NCBI RefSeq assembly: GCF_900312745.1
Contig: NZ_OMPD01000007.1
Coordinates: 130,523-194,522 of the forward strand
DNA: 64,000 bases
Reading direction: 5' to 3'
Source of the DNA: Aquimarina sp. AU58
GTDB taxonomy: Bacteria; Bacteroidota; Bacteroidia; Flavobacteriales; Flavobacteriaceae
How positions within the stretch are numbered: position 1 is the stretch's first letter; each line of letters opens with the position of its first letter. Positions 7,719 through 18,500 of this stretch are shown here, piece by piece. A program made the position numbers and the translations under genes. The notes under the pieces are model-generated. The model was given only the letters and a program-made list of their open reading frames with translations. It made no database searches and was not told where the DNA came from.

Positions 7719-10647
7719 AAACAAAATTGAACTAGTTGCTCAAAGAAAAAAACAATGGGGTGACATACTTCATGTTTTTCGTAAAAAAATGTACAATGAC
7801 TGTGATAGCGCAAATTTTGAAAACATCTTAAAGTATATTTTTGGAGAATCTGATGAGTTACCACAAATAACAAGATCAAAAATATCTATTTTTGATCGTT
7901 TACCCGTCTTATTTAATCCAATACAAGAATGGAATTGTATCGATCAACGTCTTCTTGCATTTATATGTAATCATACTTTTTTTTATATAAAAGATACTTA
8001 TGCCGAAGGGTATTACAAGGTTTTTTTTAAAGAATGGTTTCTACCTCAACTAAAAACAGAAAAAAAAGAAGAAGACCTCTTTGGTTTGACTTTAAAAGTT
8101 TTGGATCCTTTTAATATAGATACGTGGACTTCTCTTTCTGCGTATTTAAATGCAACAGAACAAGCATCCTTCTTAAGAGAAGATAAAACTGTTAATTCTG
8201 TAGGAAAAGTAATACTCAAACTCATAAAAGAAGATGAAACAAGAACTATACAATTATTAGAAAACGAAAATTACATAAAACCATTATTGTCATTACTAGG
8301 TACCGCAGAGCAAAGTTTACTCGATACACTTTTAGAAAAGCTTCCTCTATACTATGCAGGAAAAGAAGCTCAAAAACATATTCGCTTTAGTTGGTTAGAA
8401 GAATTGTATAAAATCAATCTAAAAAAATTCGAATCCTTCGTAGTAGAAAAAATGGAAGGTTCTGATTGTATCTGTTCTGTGATGCAATGTTATAGAATTT
8501 TATTTACCAATGCCAGAAAAAAATACAGGAAACCAACTGTAGCGCACATAAAAAAAGTGCTACCCTATATTTCAGAACACAAAAATTCAAGTCAAAATAG
8601 TTGTACTTCTAATTGGCCTTCTACTACAGGATTATTTAGGGATGACATCCCTAAATTTATTGGTTGGGTATGTAAACATTTTCGAAAAGAAACAAAAACC
8701 GAATTGTTCTCATTTGTAAAAAACACAAAACAGCTAAATCTTGAGGTTGTTCAGCATATTGTTGATTGTTACAAACAAGATGCCATAGAAATTGCAATAG
8801 AAGCCTTAAAAACAAACATAAAGGGTAATAATACTATCGTACATTACAGGCAGGCTTTTACATTGCTCGAGGGGTTAGACTTCTCAAAATATTACGATCT
8901 GATATGGGATATCGCATGTTCTGAATATCAGGATCTGGCAGATATAGCTGCTTCTTTATTATCTAGATATCCAACAAATGATATTTTTTACAAAGCAAAA
9001 GAATTAACCCTGTCAGAAAAAAAAGAGGAAAGAAAAGCCGGAGTTTTTGTCTTAAGTAAAATAAGATGTGAAGAAGCAATCGCTTCGTTACAACCTATAG
9101 TCGAAAAAGAGGTTTTAGAAGATGTACGTAATATTGCCGTGTGTTCATTTTATAGTCACAAGAATCAGAATAAAATATCTATTGAAGATATAAAAAAACG
9201 TATTCACCTAGCATTGCAAAGAGGGAAACTAGATAACCCTATCCCAAAATGGGCCGGGACTTTACCCGAATTACAATGGCAGGATGGTACTATACTATCA
9301 AAAACGGAAATATACTATCTGTTTTACAGACAAATCAGCTCTAAAAAAATTGATGTAGATATAGAAGCAGAACCCATGTATGCGTTACTCGATCAGAAAA
9401 AAGGTGCTGACTTTGCTTATACTTTGTTTCAAAATATGGCAGAAGACACAAGTATGAAAGTAGCTGCAAAACCTGGTTTTGCTATTTTAGGGAAATTGGG
9501 AGATCACCGATTGGTCGTGCCTCTGCAAAATATTGCTATACATGATAAAAATGTAAACGCCTGTATTATTCTGGGAGTTATAGGAACACGAAGAGCTGCA
9601 TTAGCATTAAATCAAATCATTCAGCACTTTTATGAGAAGCATCCTAATATTCGCTGTGCAGCAGAAGAAGCGCTTGAATCTATAGCAGAGCAATTGGGAC
9701 TTACTTATTTCGAATTGAAAGATAGTATGATTCCTGATTTCAATTTTATAAATCAGAAAAAAGTATTAAGTAACGGATATGTAATATGTATAGGCCCACA
9801 GCTTAAGTTTAGTTTTAAAAATAAACAGGGAAAACAGGTAAAATCAATTATCGAAACATCTGAAGATATTAAGAAAACGCTAAAAAACTTAAATGCTATA
9901 CGTAAACATACCATACACCATTTTAAGAATAGCTTAGAAAATTACCTGGTTATACAGAAGTTTTGGAAAACAAAAGATTGGAAAAAATTATTTCTCAATC
10001 ACCCCATTGCTTTTGCCTGCGGACAAACTCTGATTTGGCAACAAAATGATGAAGACACCTTCATCATAACTGCAAGTGGTGAATTAAAAAACTATAAACA
10101 AGAATCAGTAGATATTAATCATGATGATCAAATACGACTGGCACACCCTATTTTCCTGAATTCTAAAATAAAAATAAAATGGAAGAAATATTTAGAAAAT
10201 CAAAAAATAATTCCAGTTATTCAACAACTAGACAGAAATATAATCCAACTTCCCAGGAAGTTATATAAGATAACATTATCTACAAATTTTAAAGGCAGAA
10301 CCTTAACGGCAGGAAAGTTTAAAACCAGGGCACAAAAAAGAGGCTGGAGAAGAGGTAGTATCGGAGGTGGCGGAAGTATATTATCATATAAAAAAGCGTT
10401 TAAGGAGGGGAGAATAGAAGTTTTTGTAGAAACTAATAATTTACAAATTCAAGGGGTGTTTGATGAAGAGATGGTTTTAGGAAAATGCTTTTTCACTCCC
10501 CTGGGATTTGTTCAAACTGATTGTTTTTGGTTTTCAGAACCTCGAAATGAAGCAGATCATCGTCTTATCGCATTACAGAATGTCCCCAAGATTATTTATT
10601 CTGAAGCAATGAATGATCTCGAAAAAATCATGAACGACGACTCGTGA
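7711..10647 (+). CDS. HEAT-repeat protein with C-terminal DUF4132 (MolR/YehI-like)
   Basis: 978 residues without signal peptide. The first ~350 residues are helical and of unknown fold. A HEAT-like helical repeat region spans about 350-690 (for example IACSEYQDLADIAASLL, GVIGTRRAALALNQII). The C-terminal ~200 residues match DUF4132, with the features IRKHTIHHFKNSLENYLVIQKFWKTKDWKKLFL in outline, HPIAFACGQTLIW, and the final LGFVQTDCFWFSEPRNEADH region. In E. coli MolR/YehI a WGR domain and DUF4132 are in one chain. Here they are split over two overlapping genes. DUF4132 proteins are known to neighbour AAA+ ATPases, and one lies convergently just downstream. The biochemical role of the family is unknown. 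Confidence 0.8.
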   Translation: MNENKIELVAQRKKQWGDILHVFRKKMYNDCDSANFENILKYIFGESDELPQITRSKISIFDRLPVLFNPIQEWNCIDQRLLAFICNHTFFYIKDTYAEGYYKVFFKEWFLPQLKTEKKEEDLFGLTLKVLDPFNIDTWTSLSAYLNATEQASFLREDKTVNSVGKVILKLIKEDETRTIQLLENENYIKPLLSLLGTAEQSLLDTLLEKLPLYYAGKEAQKHIRFSWLEELYKINLKKFESFVVEKMEGSDCICSVMQCYRILFTNARKKYRKPTVAHIKKVLPYISEHKNSSQNSCTSNWPSTTGLFRDDIPKFIGWVCKHFRKETKTELFSFVKNTKQLNLEVVQHIVDCYKQDAIEIAIEALKTNIKGNNTIVHYRQAFTLLEGLDFSKYYDLIWDIACSEYQDLADIAASLLSRYPTNDIFYKAKELTLSEKKEERKAGVFVLSKIRCEEAIASLQPIVEKEVLEDVRNIAVCSFYSHKNQNKISIEDIKKRIHLALQRGKLDNPIPKWAGTLPELQWQDGTILSKTEIYYLFYRQISSKKIDVDIEAEPMYALLDQKKGADFAYTLFQNMAEDTSMKVAAKPGFAILGKLGDHRLVVPLQNIAIHDKNVNACIILGVIGTRRAALALNQIIQHFYEKHPNIRCAAEEALESIAEQLGLTYFELKDSMIPDFNFINQKKVLSNGYVICIGPQLKFSFKNKQGKQVKSIIETSEDIKKTLKNLNAIRKHTIHHFKNSLENYLVIQKFWKTKDWKKLFLNHPIAFACGQTLIWQQNDEDTFIITASGELKNYKQESVDINHDDQIRLAHPIFLNSKIKIKWKKYLENQKIIPVIQQLDRNIIQLPRKLYKITLSTNFKGRTLTAGKFKTRAQKRGWRRGSIGGGGSILSYKKAFKEGRIEVFVETNNLQIQGVFDEEMVLGKCFFTPLGFVQTDCFWFSEPRNEADHRLIALQNVPKIIYSEAMNDLEKIMNDDS

Positions 10648-10706
10648 AGAAAAATTAAAGCAAAAAGAAGAGTTTAAAAACTTAGAAAATAATAAGATGA
10701 GCACTT

Positions 10707-12167
10707 TTAGTCTTCTTCAAAAAGAATAATTTCTTTTACTGTTTTTAATATTTCTGGGATATCCTCTTCGGTTAACGTCATCAATATTTCTTCAGTAATC
10801 GGAGTTATCGAAACAATCCTATTAGCCTGGCGTTCTATAATTTTTTCAAACAGATTTCGTATTGTTCTTGCATTTCCAAAACCTCTGTGTCTCTTTTCAT
10901 ATATTCTATCTAGAATTTCCATTAGTTTTTCTTCTGCATCTTCGGTAAGAATAAAATCAGCTTTTTTTGCAAAAAGTTTGAAAATGCTTAACAGTGCTTC
11001 TGCGGTAAAATGATCAAATTCAAAATATCGGTTAAATCGAGATTGAAGCCCTGGATTAGCTTGTATAAATTCCTGCATTTCGTCTGGGTATCCTGCTACA
11101 ACAATAACTAAATCATCCCGTTGATCTTCCATCCGTTTTAGTAGAACTTCTATCGCTTCATTTCCAAAGTCATTAAATCCTCCAGAAGTAAGTGAATATG
11201 CCTCATCAATAAACAAAACACCGCCAATAGCTGATTTTATAATCTCATCTGCTTTGATTGCCGTTTGCCCTACGTAGCCTGCCACCATACCTGCTCTATC
11301 TGTTTCTACCAAATGTCCTTTCTCCAGATAACCAAGGTGTTTATACATTCTTCCTAGCATACGCGCAATTGTAGTCTTACCAGTACCCGGAGGCCCCATA
11401 AAAACTGCATGCAATGAATTAGAAGAAGTCTTCAAGCCTTTTTCTTTTCTTATCTTTTGAACCTTTAGAAAATTAGTAAGATCATCAATATTCTTTTTGA
11501 TATCATTAAGACCTATAAGTTCATTGAGTTCCTGAAGTACAATCTCGAGAGTATCATTTTCTGGTACTTCATTATACCTGGCTTCTTTTACAACTATTTT
11601 TGGATGATTTATCTTATGCGATACTCGTTTTAAAAAATCTCGTTCTTTTTCTGTAATTATTCGATCTGCATTAACAACCAGTGAGGCTATTCTACTTAGA
11701 AATGAACCTATACTTAGTGAATGGTTATTTTTGAATTTTGCCAAAATAACAGGTAAGGCAAATTCGGTTTTAACCTCATCAATAGGTTCAAAAAAGGAAG
11801 TATTTCTGATTGTAGCTACATTTTTACTAAACTGAGATGATGAAGGAAGTTCATTTAGCTTTTTTAAGTCATAAGTCTTACTTAAATCCTTTCCTTGTAA
11901 TTTTTCATAAAAATACACCAGAATAAATTTCACTTTTGCTGATACTTTAGCAGCATTAGCATGTATATCTTCAAAATCATCAAATACCTTAACAATATCA
12001 TGTAAAAGTATATGTTCTGCTTTATAATCTACACTCTGAAAACTATCATCTACAATAGAGGTGATTGTATTTCGAAATTCATTATTTGTATTTAAATTTT
12101 GGCAAATTGCCAATGCTTTATTCCCTTCTTTTTTAAGGATGTCAAGATATGCTAAAGAAATTTCCAA
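10707..12167 (-). CDS. AAA+ ATPase of CbbX/SpoVK type with TerB-like N-terminal region
   Basis: 486 aa. The AAA+ core shows Walker A GPPGTGKT (258-265), Walker B LFIDEA (317-322), sensor region VVAGYPDEM and arginine-finger loop NPGLQSRFNRYF (371-382), which places it in the CbbX/stage V sporulation K group. Residues ~148-190 (SFLSRIASLVVNADRIITEK) resemble a TerB-type acidic helix repeat. The frame opens with TTG at 12167 and no nearby in-frame ATG was found, so the true start is uncertain. It is convergent with the WGR/DUF4132 pair, 60 bases apart. Substrate remodelling for that system is inferred from the neighbourhood, not from the sequence. Confidence 0.82.
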   Translation of the reverse strand: MEISLAYLDILKKEGNKALAICQNLNTNNEFRNTITSIVDDSFQSVDYKAEHILLHDIVKVFDDFEDIHANAAKVSAKVKFILVYFYEKLQGKDLSKTYDLKKLNELPSSSQFSKNVATIRNTSFFEPIDEVKTEFALPVILAKFKNNHSLSIGSFLSRIASLVVNADRIITEKERDFLKRVSHKINHPKIVVKEARYNEVPENDTLEIVLQELNELIGLNDIKKNIDDLTNFLKVQKIRKEKGLKTSSNSLHAVFMGPPGTGKTTIARMLGRMYKHLGYLEKGHLVETDRAGMVAGYVGQTAIKADEIIKSAIGGVLFIDEAYSLTSGGFNDFGNEAIEVLLKRMEDQRDDLVIVVAGYPDEMQEFIQANPGLQSRFNRYFEFDHFTAEALLSIFKLFAKKADFILTEDAEEKLMEILDRIYEKRHRGFGNARTIRNLFEKIIERQANRIVSITPITEEILMTLTEEDIPEILKTVKEIILFEED

Positions 12168-12251
12168 TACCCCTGATTTTTTAAATAAATGTATACTATT
12201 GTTTGAATCTTTTCACCAAAGATAATGAACTCATTTAATAACTAATATGTA

Positions 12252-12412
12252 ATACTATTTGCACTTTGAATCTACTAGCAAAGAAAATTAAGATTTTTTT
12301 GTTTCAGTAAAGAAGAAAAATCAAGCATAGCAGAGCTACGGTTTATTTTTATTCTGAAACTGAGATGAAAAAAGAACATTTTATTCCAGTAGATTCAAAG
12401 TGCAAATGGTAT
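12252..12412. repeat. 161-bp palindromic element, copy 1 (MITE-like)
   Basis: Terminal inverted repeats of 27 bases (12252-12278 and 12386-12412, about 24 identical, core TTTGCACTTTGAATCTACT). Inside are GTTTCAG/CTGAAAC (12301-12307/12354-12360) and a centre CATAGCAGAGCTACG (12326-12340), so the whole element can fold into one long imperfect hairpin. The flanks AATATGTA and AATATATA could be a degraded target duplication. It shares plan and centre with 26031-26193. The rest of the gap 12168-12503 shows no gene. Confidence 0.7.
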
Positions 12413-12503
12413 AATATATACCCGGTAATTTATACCATAAAAAACAAAGCCGCTTATTTCGATGAAACAAACAGCTCTATTCAAACCTAATTATGTTTTT
12501 TTG

Positions 12504-15500
12504 TTATTCTATGACCAATTTTCTCACCTGGCTCGCAGATGAAGTTTCTAATAGGACAAAATATATTCCTGATGGTAATATCGACATATCATAGTCGAAT
12601 GTATAGGTATCATTGCCTTCTCCCGATTTCGAATCGATAAGGGTATTATTAATCATATTAAAAATCTTAACGCTGATAGGTTGTGATTTTTGTAAATCTA
12701 CTTCTACTTTAAACCTTCCGTCTGTAGTGGGGTTTGGATACACCAGGTAATCAATAAAACTCTGGATATCTGGATTTTCTTCTCCTTCACCCTCGTTTTC
12801 AATTTCTTTTTCTACAACAATAACTGTTTTTGTAGTCATGGCAGTACACAACCCTCGGTAAGTTTGCAGTGTAATTTCATATTCCCCCGGAGTCTCAAAA
12901 ATCGCCTCTGCATAATTATCATCTTCATAAGTTACAACGGCTTCTTCTGGGAATATCCAATCTACATTATCTGGTATTGGATCACTATTATCTACAATAA
13001 CAAATTTCTCTCCAACAAACACCTGAGTAGAGGCAAAAAAGTTAGCCGTGATATCTTCTGTAGAACTATCTATAAAAATACTATCAGATCCTACACATCC
13101 TTTAGAATCGGTAACAACTACCTGGTAAATACTTGACTCACTTACTTCAATAACAGCATCTGTACTGCTATACCCATTTTCTGAAGTCCATAAATACGTT
13201 GCATCGGGATCTGTTATCGTTGCATCTAATACAATACTCTGGTCTTTACATAATGTAACATCTTCTCCTACATCAACTAGTAGTGCTGCGGGGTTATCCA
13301 GAATATATTCTCTTGTGATCTGACATCCTTTAGCATCTGTAATACGAACAGAATATGTACCAGCACAGATATTGGTTAGATTCTTTCCTGTCTGGCCATT
13401 GCTCCACTGGTAATTATATGGAGCGGTTCCTCCTAATGTTTCTAAAATAATAGTACCATCGCACCCTTCATAACATGTAGGAATCGTTTGCGAATGATTC
13501 ACTTCTAATGCTTCTGGGGCAATCGTAATAGTCTGGTTTGTAACGTAACATCCTCGTTTATCTGTAACCTCGACACTATATGTACCTCCTACAACATTTT
13601 CTATTCTATCGCCAGTATTTCCTGTATTCCACAAATAGTTATATGGTCCCGTTCCTCCATCTACCTGAGCTATAATTACCCAATCCTCTCCATCTCCACA
13701 ATTTTTAAAATCTACATCTAGCTCTAATCCTAATTCTTTGGGTTCTGTTAGTGAAAAATCTGCACTAGTTACTTTGACCCCCATGGCATCGGTAACAATA
13801 ACATAGTAGTTTCCTTCTGTAATGCCCTCTAGTAAAAAACTATCTGAACCAACAACACTATTTTCATCAGCATCAAACCATTGATAGGTATATTGTTTTG
13901 CTCCGCTAAATGGTGTACCTCCTTCTGCTCTGGCATTTAAACTACCTGTAGCATCTCCATAACATAAAATCACATTTACCTGTTTTACTTCTACTTTTAA
14001 GATCGGGGGATCGTATACATCAACATCTGGGATATGCAAACTACATCCATTAGCATCGATAACCGTTAAAGAGTACTTTTCCGACCCGATGTTACTAAGT
14101 ACATTTGTTGTAGAGCTTTGCAATACATTACCAGAATCTCTCCATTCGTAGCGATAAGAAGGGGTTCCTCCTGCTATATGTACTGTTATACTTCCATCTC
14201 TTGCTCCACTTGATGAAGGATTCACTCTAATAATATCTCCATTAACAAATAATCCCGGAGGTTGATTAATTTCAATTGTTTTTGTTATTATACAGTTATT
14301 GGCATCGGTAACCGTTATTTTATAATTACCTGCCTGTAATGAAGATAAATCTTCGCTATTCTCTCCTGTGCTCCATCTATATGAATATGGTTGTACCCCA
14401 CCTTTAACAGTTATATCTATGCTTCCATTAGCATCTCCTCTACACAACAAATGAGTTACATTTTGATCAATATCTAGAGCTTCGGGTTCTTCTACTGTAT
14501 AAGTATCCTCATGTGTATTTCCATTGGCATCGGTTACGATAACTGTATAGGTTCCGGCACCAACGACTGTGGTTTGTGGTGTTGTAAAAAGAATATCTGT
14601 CGGATCTTTTTGCTCATACCATTGATATGTATAGTCTCCTATACCTCCTTGCGTAGTTGTAGATAAGGGTACTACTGTATCTTCTCCATAACATTGAACT
14701 CCTTCACCTTCTGATAATGGTATAATAGCAACTATCAATTGGTTAGGTTCTGTGATTTCCCGGGTTATTGATACACTACAGGCATTAGCATCGGTAACCA
14801 CTAATTCGTATCTTCCAATCTGAAGCCCATTAATATCCTGGCTCGAAGCTGTGTATAAAGGGTCATCCAGGTTTTTCCATGCATAACTATACGGAGTTGT
14901 TCCTCCTTTTACCTCTAAGGATATGCTTCCATCTCCTGCTTTAAAACCTGTTAAATTAACAGCCACAACATCATAAATTTCTAATGCAGCATCCGGCTGT
15001 TCGATAGTAATAGCTTCACTAAGGGATGTTGTACATAAATTGTCGTCTATAACAACTACTTCATAAGTACCGGCTGGCATGTTTTGCAGGTCTTCGGTAG
15101 TAGCTTCAAAATCCGGATCCTCAACTTTTGTCCATCTATAAGTATAGGGCAGATAAGCTCCTGTTCCCGGATCTTTTGGACCTCCTTCTACTGTGATATC
15201 AATAGCTCCCGTTGTATCTCCATGGCAAAGAATCTTTGTAGAAGCACTGCTAAGTTTAACGACAAGATCTTCTGGCTGAGTAAGATCGATAGTAGCCTCG
15301 GCAGTAGCTCCCTGAGAATCATTGGTTACTACTTTATATTTTCCTGCTTTTAATCTCTCTAACCTATCAAGTGTAAGATCTGTATTGATAGAAACATCTC
15401 CACTACTTTCTATTTTATACCATCGATATTCAAAATCTGCCGGGGTTGATTCTATAGGATATCCCCCCTCTACGGTAGCCACAAGTTCTCCCAAAGCATC

Positions 15501-18500
15501 ATCATGGCATAGGATAGGATTTTTTATCTTTATCTCTACAAACATAGGAAGAGGTTGTTTTACTTCAAAGGTTTTTTCGACCACACAACTATTCGTGTCT
15601 TGTACAGAAATCGTATACATCCCATATGATAAATTATCTATATCCCTCGTTGTTTTGATAAAGCTTGCATCTCCTAGTTTACTCCAGCTATACGTATATG
15701 TTCCTACTCCTCCTATAACATCTTCCAAGGTAATACTACCATTAGTACCGTCTACTGTAGTTGCATGCACTATAGTCTTTTTTGTAATGATAATCTCATC
15801 GGGTGAGTTCAGTTTAGCGGTTTGAGGGGTTGCTATTTCACAACCATTAGCATCTTTTAACCAAATAGTATATGATATTGCTTCTAATCCTTCTATGGTT
15901 AGATTGGTCAAATCATCCTCTGAGATATACGTCTTTTTATCATCTATAGAAAAATAATAAGGACGAGTACCCCCTTGAGGTTTGGTAAAGATTTTTCCAT
16001 CCTTACCCGAAAAACATGAAACATTTTCTGTTTTATCTATAGTCAAAATTAACTCTTTTGGCTCTTCAAAATCGGTAGAAGTATCTACATTGGTATATCC
16101 ATCCTCTACATGAACACTATAACTACCTGCTTCTATACTTGAAAGCGTATTAGACTCTTCTCCTGCTATTGGTTTACCATCCTTATACCATTGATAGGTA
16201 TAACTTAAAGATCCTCCCTTAACATCTGCTTTCAATGTTCCTACGCCATTATAACATGGTATAGGAACTGTTTCTTCTATGGTAACGATAAGTTCTCCCG
16301 GTTCTTCAACTGGTATAACTACTGATTTTACCTCACAACCATTATCATCTTTTGCAATAGCCACATAATCACCTGCTTTCAGATCTGAAATAGAGGTACC
16401 TGTATTAGAAACAGGAGTTCCGTCTTTCTCCCATGTTATAGTGTAATTTGGCTTCCCTCCTGTTACATTAATCTCTATTGCTCCCTTGTTATCATTAAAA
16501 ACTTTATTATGAACCACTTTAACAGTCTCGATATCGATCTTAGCGGGCTGATCTATAAGCTGCCTACCTGATATATCTGAATCACAATCAGTTGCATTTC
16601 GATCCCTTACTCTAAAACGATATCCCGGCATTGTATTGGCATCTAATGCAAACACATTACTGTCTTGCCACACTGAAGTTGTTGCTCCTGTCCATACTGC
16701 ATATTGATAGGATCCAGAACCTCCACCTGTAGCTGTAATGGTTACTTTGGCTTTATCTCCATTACATAATATAGGTTGAATATTAATATTGGTAATAGTA
16801 ATTGGTAAAGGAACATTATCAAATTTAATTCCTGTTTGCTCTGCCCTACCAGATCGGTTATCGGTAATCACCACATCATAATTACCCTGATTTCCTGTAA
16901 TAGAAGCACCTACTCCATAAGCATTACCATTTTTCTTCCATGTGATGGTTCGAGATGGATACCCTCCTATCAAATCAATCACTTCTAGTATTCCATCGGC
17001 TGCACCAGAACAACTCGGATCTTGTTTTTTTATTTTGAATTGTATCGGTAAAGGATCTTCTATTTTTGTAAACGTATATCGTTGTTTACAATTATTGGCA
17101 TCTGTATATTCGATCTCATGCGTCCCTTTTGGTAAACTCATTATATCAAAACCTTTGGCACCAGCTCTTTGTGTCTTTGTATTGGTAGATGACCCATTAA
17201 TAAAAATAGTAGCATCATAATACGCACCACTACCATCTGTTTTGGGCGTACCTCCCCATACTTTTTTTACACGAATACTTGCATCTGTGTCTCCAGGTTT
17301 TCCAGGAGGGGTAATATCACCTTCTTCATGCTGGATTTGTATTGCAGGGTTTATTTTTATCGATTTAGATACCTCACATTTACCATTTCTTCTTATTCGT
17401 ACTGTATGATTTACAGGGGATAGACCATTGATAACAGTATTAGTGGGTTTGGCAAAGTCTTCCCATGCTCCCCCATTTAATGAATATGTATACTTTCCTG
17501 ACCCACCAGAGGTTATATTGATTTTTATACTACCATTATTAATACCATAACATTTTTGATGAGTTGGGGATGCTGTAAAATTAATTGCAGGTGGGCTGGT
17601 TATTGTAAACTCCTCAGAATTGTCATCATGACAATAGGCCACATCTTCTGGACCTATCTTCCCTCCGGTAAAGGTAACCCTGTAGTCTCCTTTTTCTATA
17701 TTTTCCCAAACAAATGTTGTTCCCGGCATATTGGTTTTATTAACCCCAGCTTTATCATCAGGTTCATATTCTCCTAAAGAATTTTTCTTTTCTAAAGAAA
17801 GGTTGATTCTCTCATTACTATTTAATGGTCTATTGAATGTAATGGTAAACTGTCCATCATTGGTAGTAGCACAACTAGGATTTTTTGGAGTAACCATAGT
17901 CATCTTTGGTAAATCTGGCATATAGACAATGAAGAGTATATTAGAGGCATCATTATCATGAATATTACAACTAGGATTAACTCTTACCTTTATTTGCTTA
18001 TTTATCGCTGTATCTTGATCACCTTTATTAGGATATAAATTCTTTAATGCTAATGAAATATTAGCCTTTCCATTAATGCTAGTATCTGTTATTGGCCTCC
18101 AACCATAGGGTACTGTTATCCACTCTGGTTTGGTGGGGTCATTTATGTATTTATTATATGCAGCATTAGCCTCATCATATTCTTGTTTTTGTCTAAAACA
18201 TCTTCTTTCCCAATCATTTGGGTTCAGTTCTTTACAAGTGTTCAATTTATTTAATGCTGTATTTCTCTTTTCAATCAACTCTTCTAATTCTGGAGGTCTC
18301 ACTTCTTTGGTGCCAACTTCATCAAAAAAGTCCCAAGTATATATTACATTTTTAGGTGTAAACCCTGAAGAAGCTGTAATATCTACAGCAGCACTCTTAC
18401 AAATTGTATAGTTGGAAGTGATATCAGCATCAGGATCAGAAAACCTTATATTAGGTTTTGGTGTAATAATTATAGAAGCATAACCTTTTCTACCTTTTGT

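Noticed and set aside
7553-7879. Minus-strand 108-codon frame across the WGR/DUF4132 junction
   Set aside because: Antisense to two well-supported overlapping genes; Phe-rich translation with no motif.
12864-18411. Plus-strand open frames opposite the giant adhesin gene
   Set aside because: They lie antisense to an unbroken 2142-codon repeat protein and give biased, Cys/Ser/Ile-rich sequences without motifs, so they are shadows.
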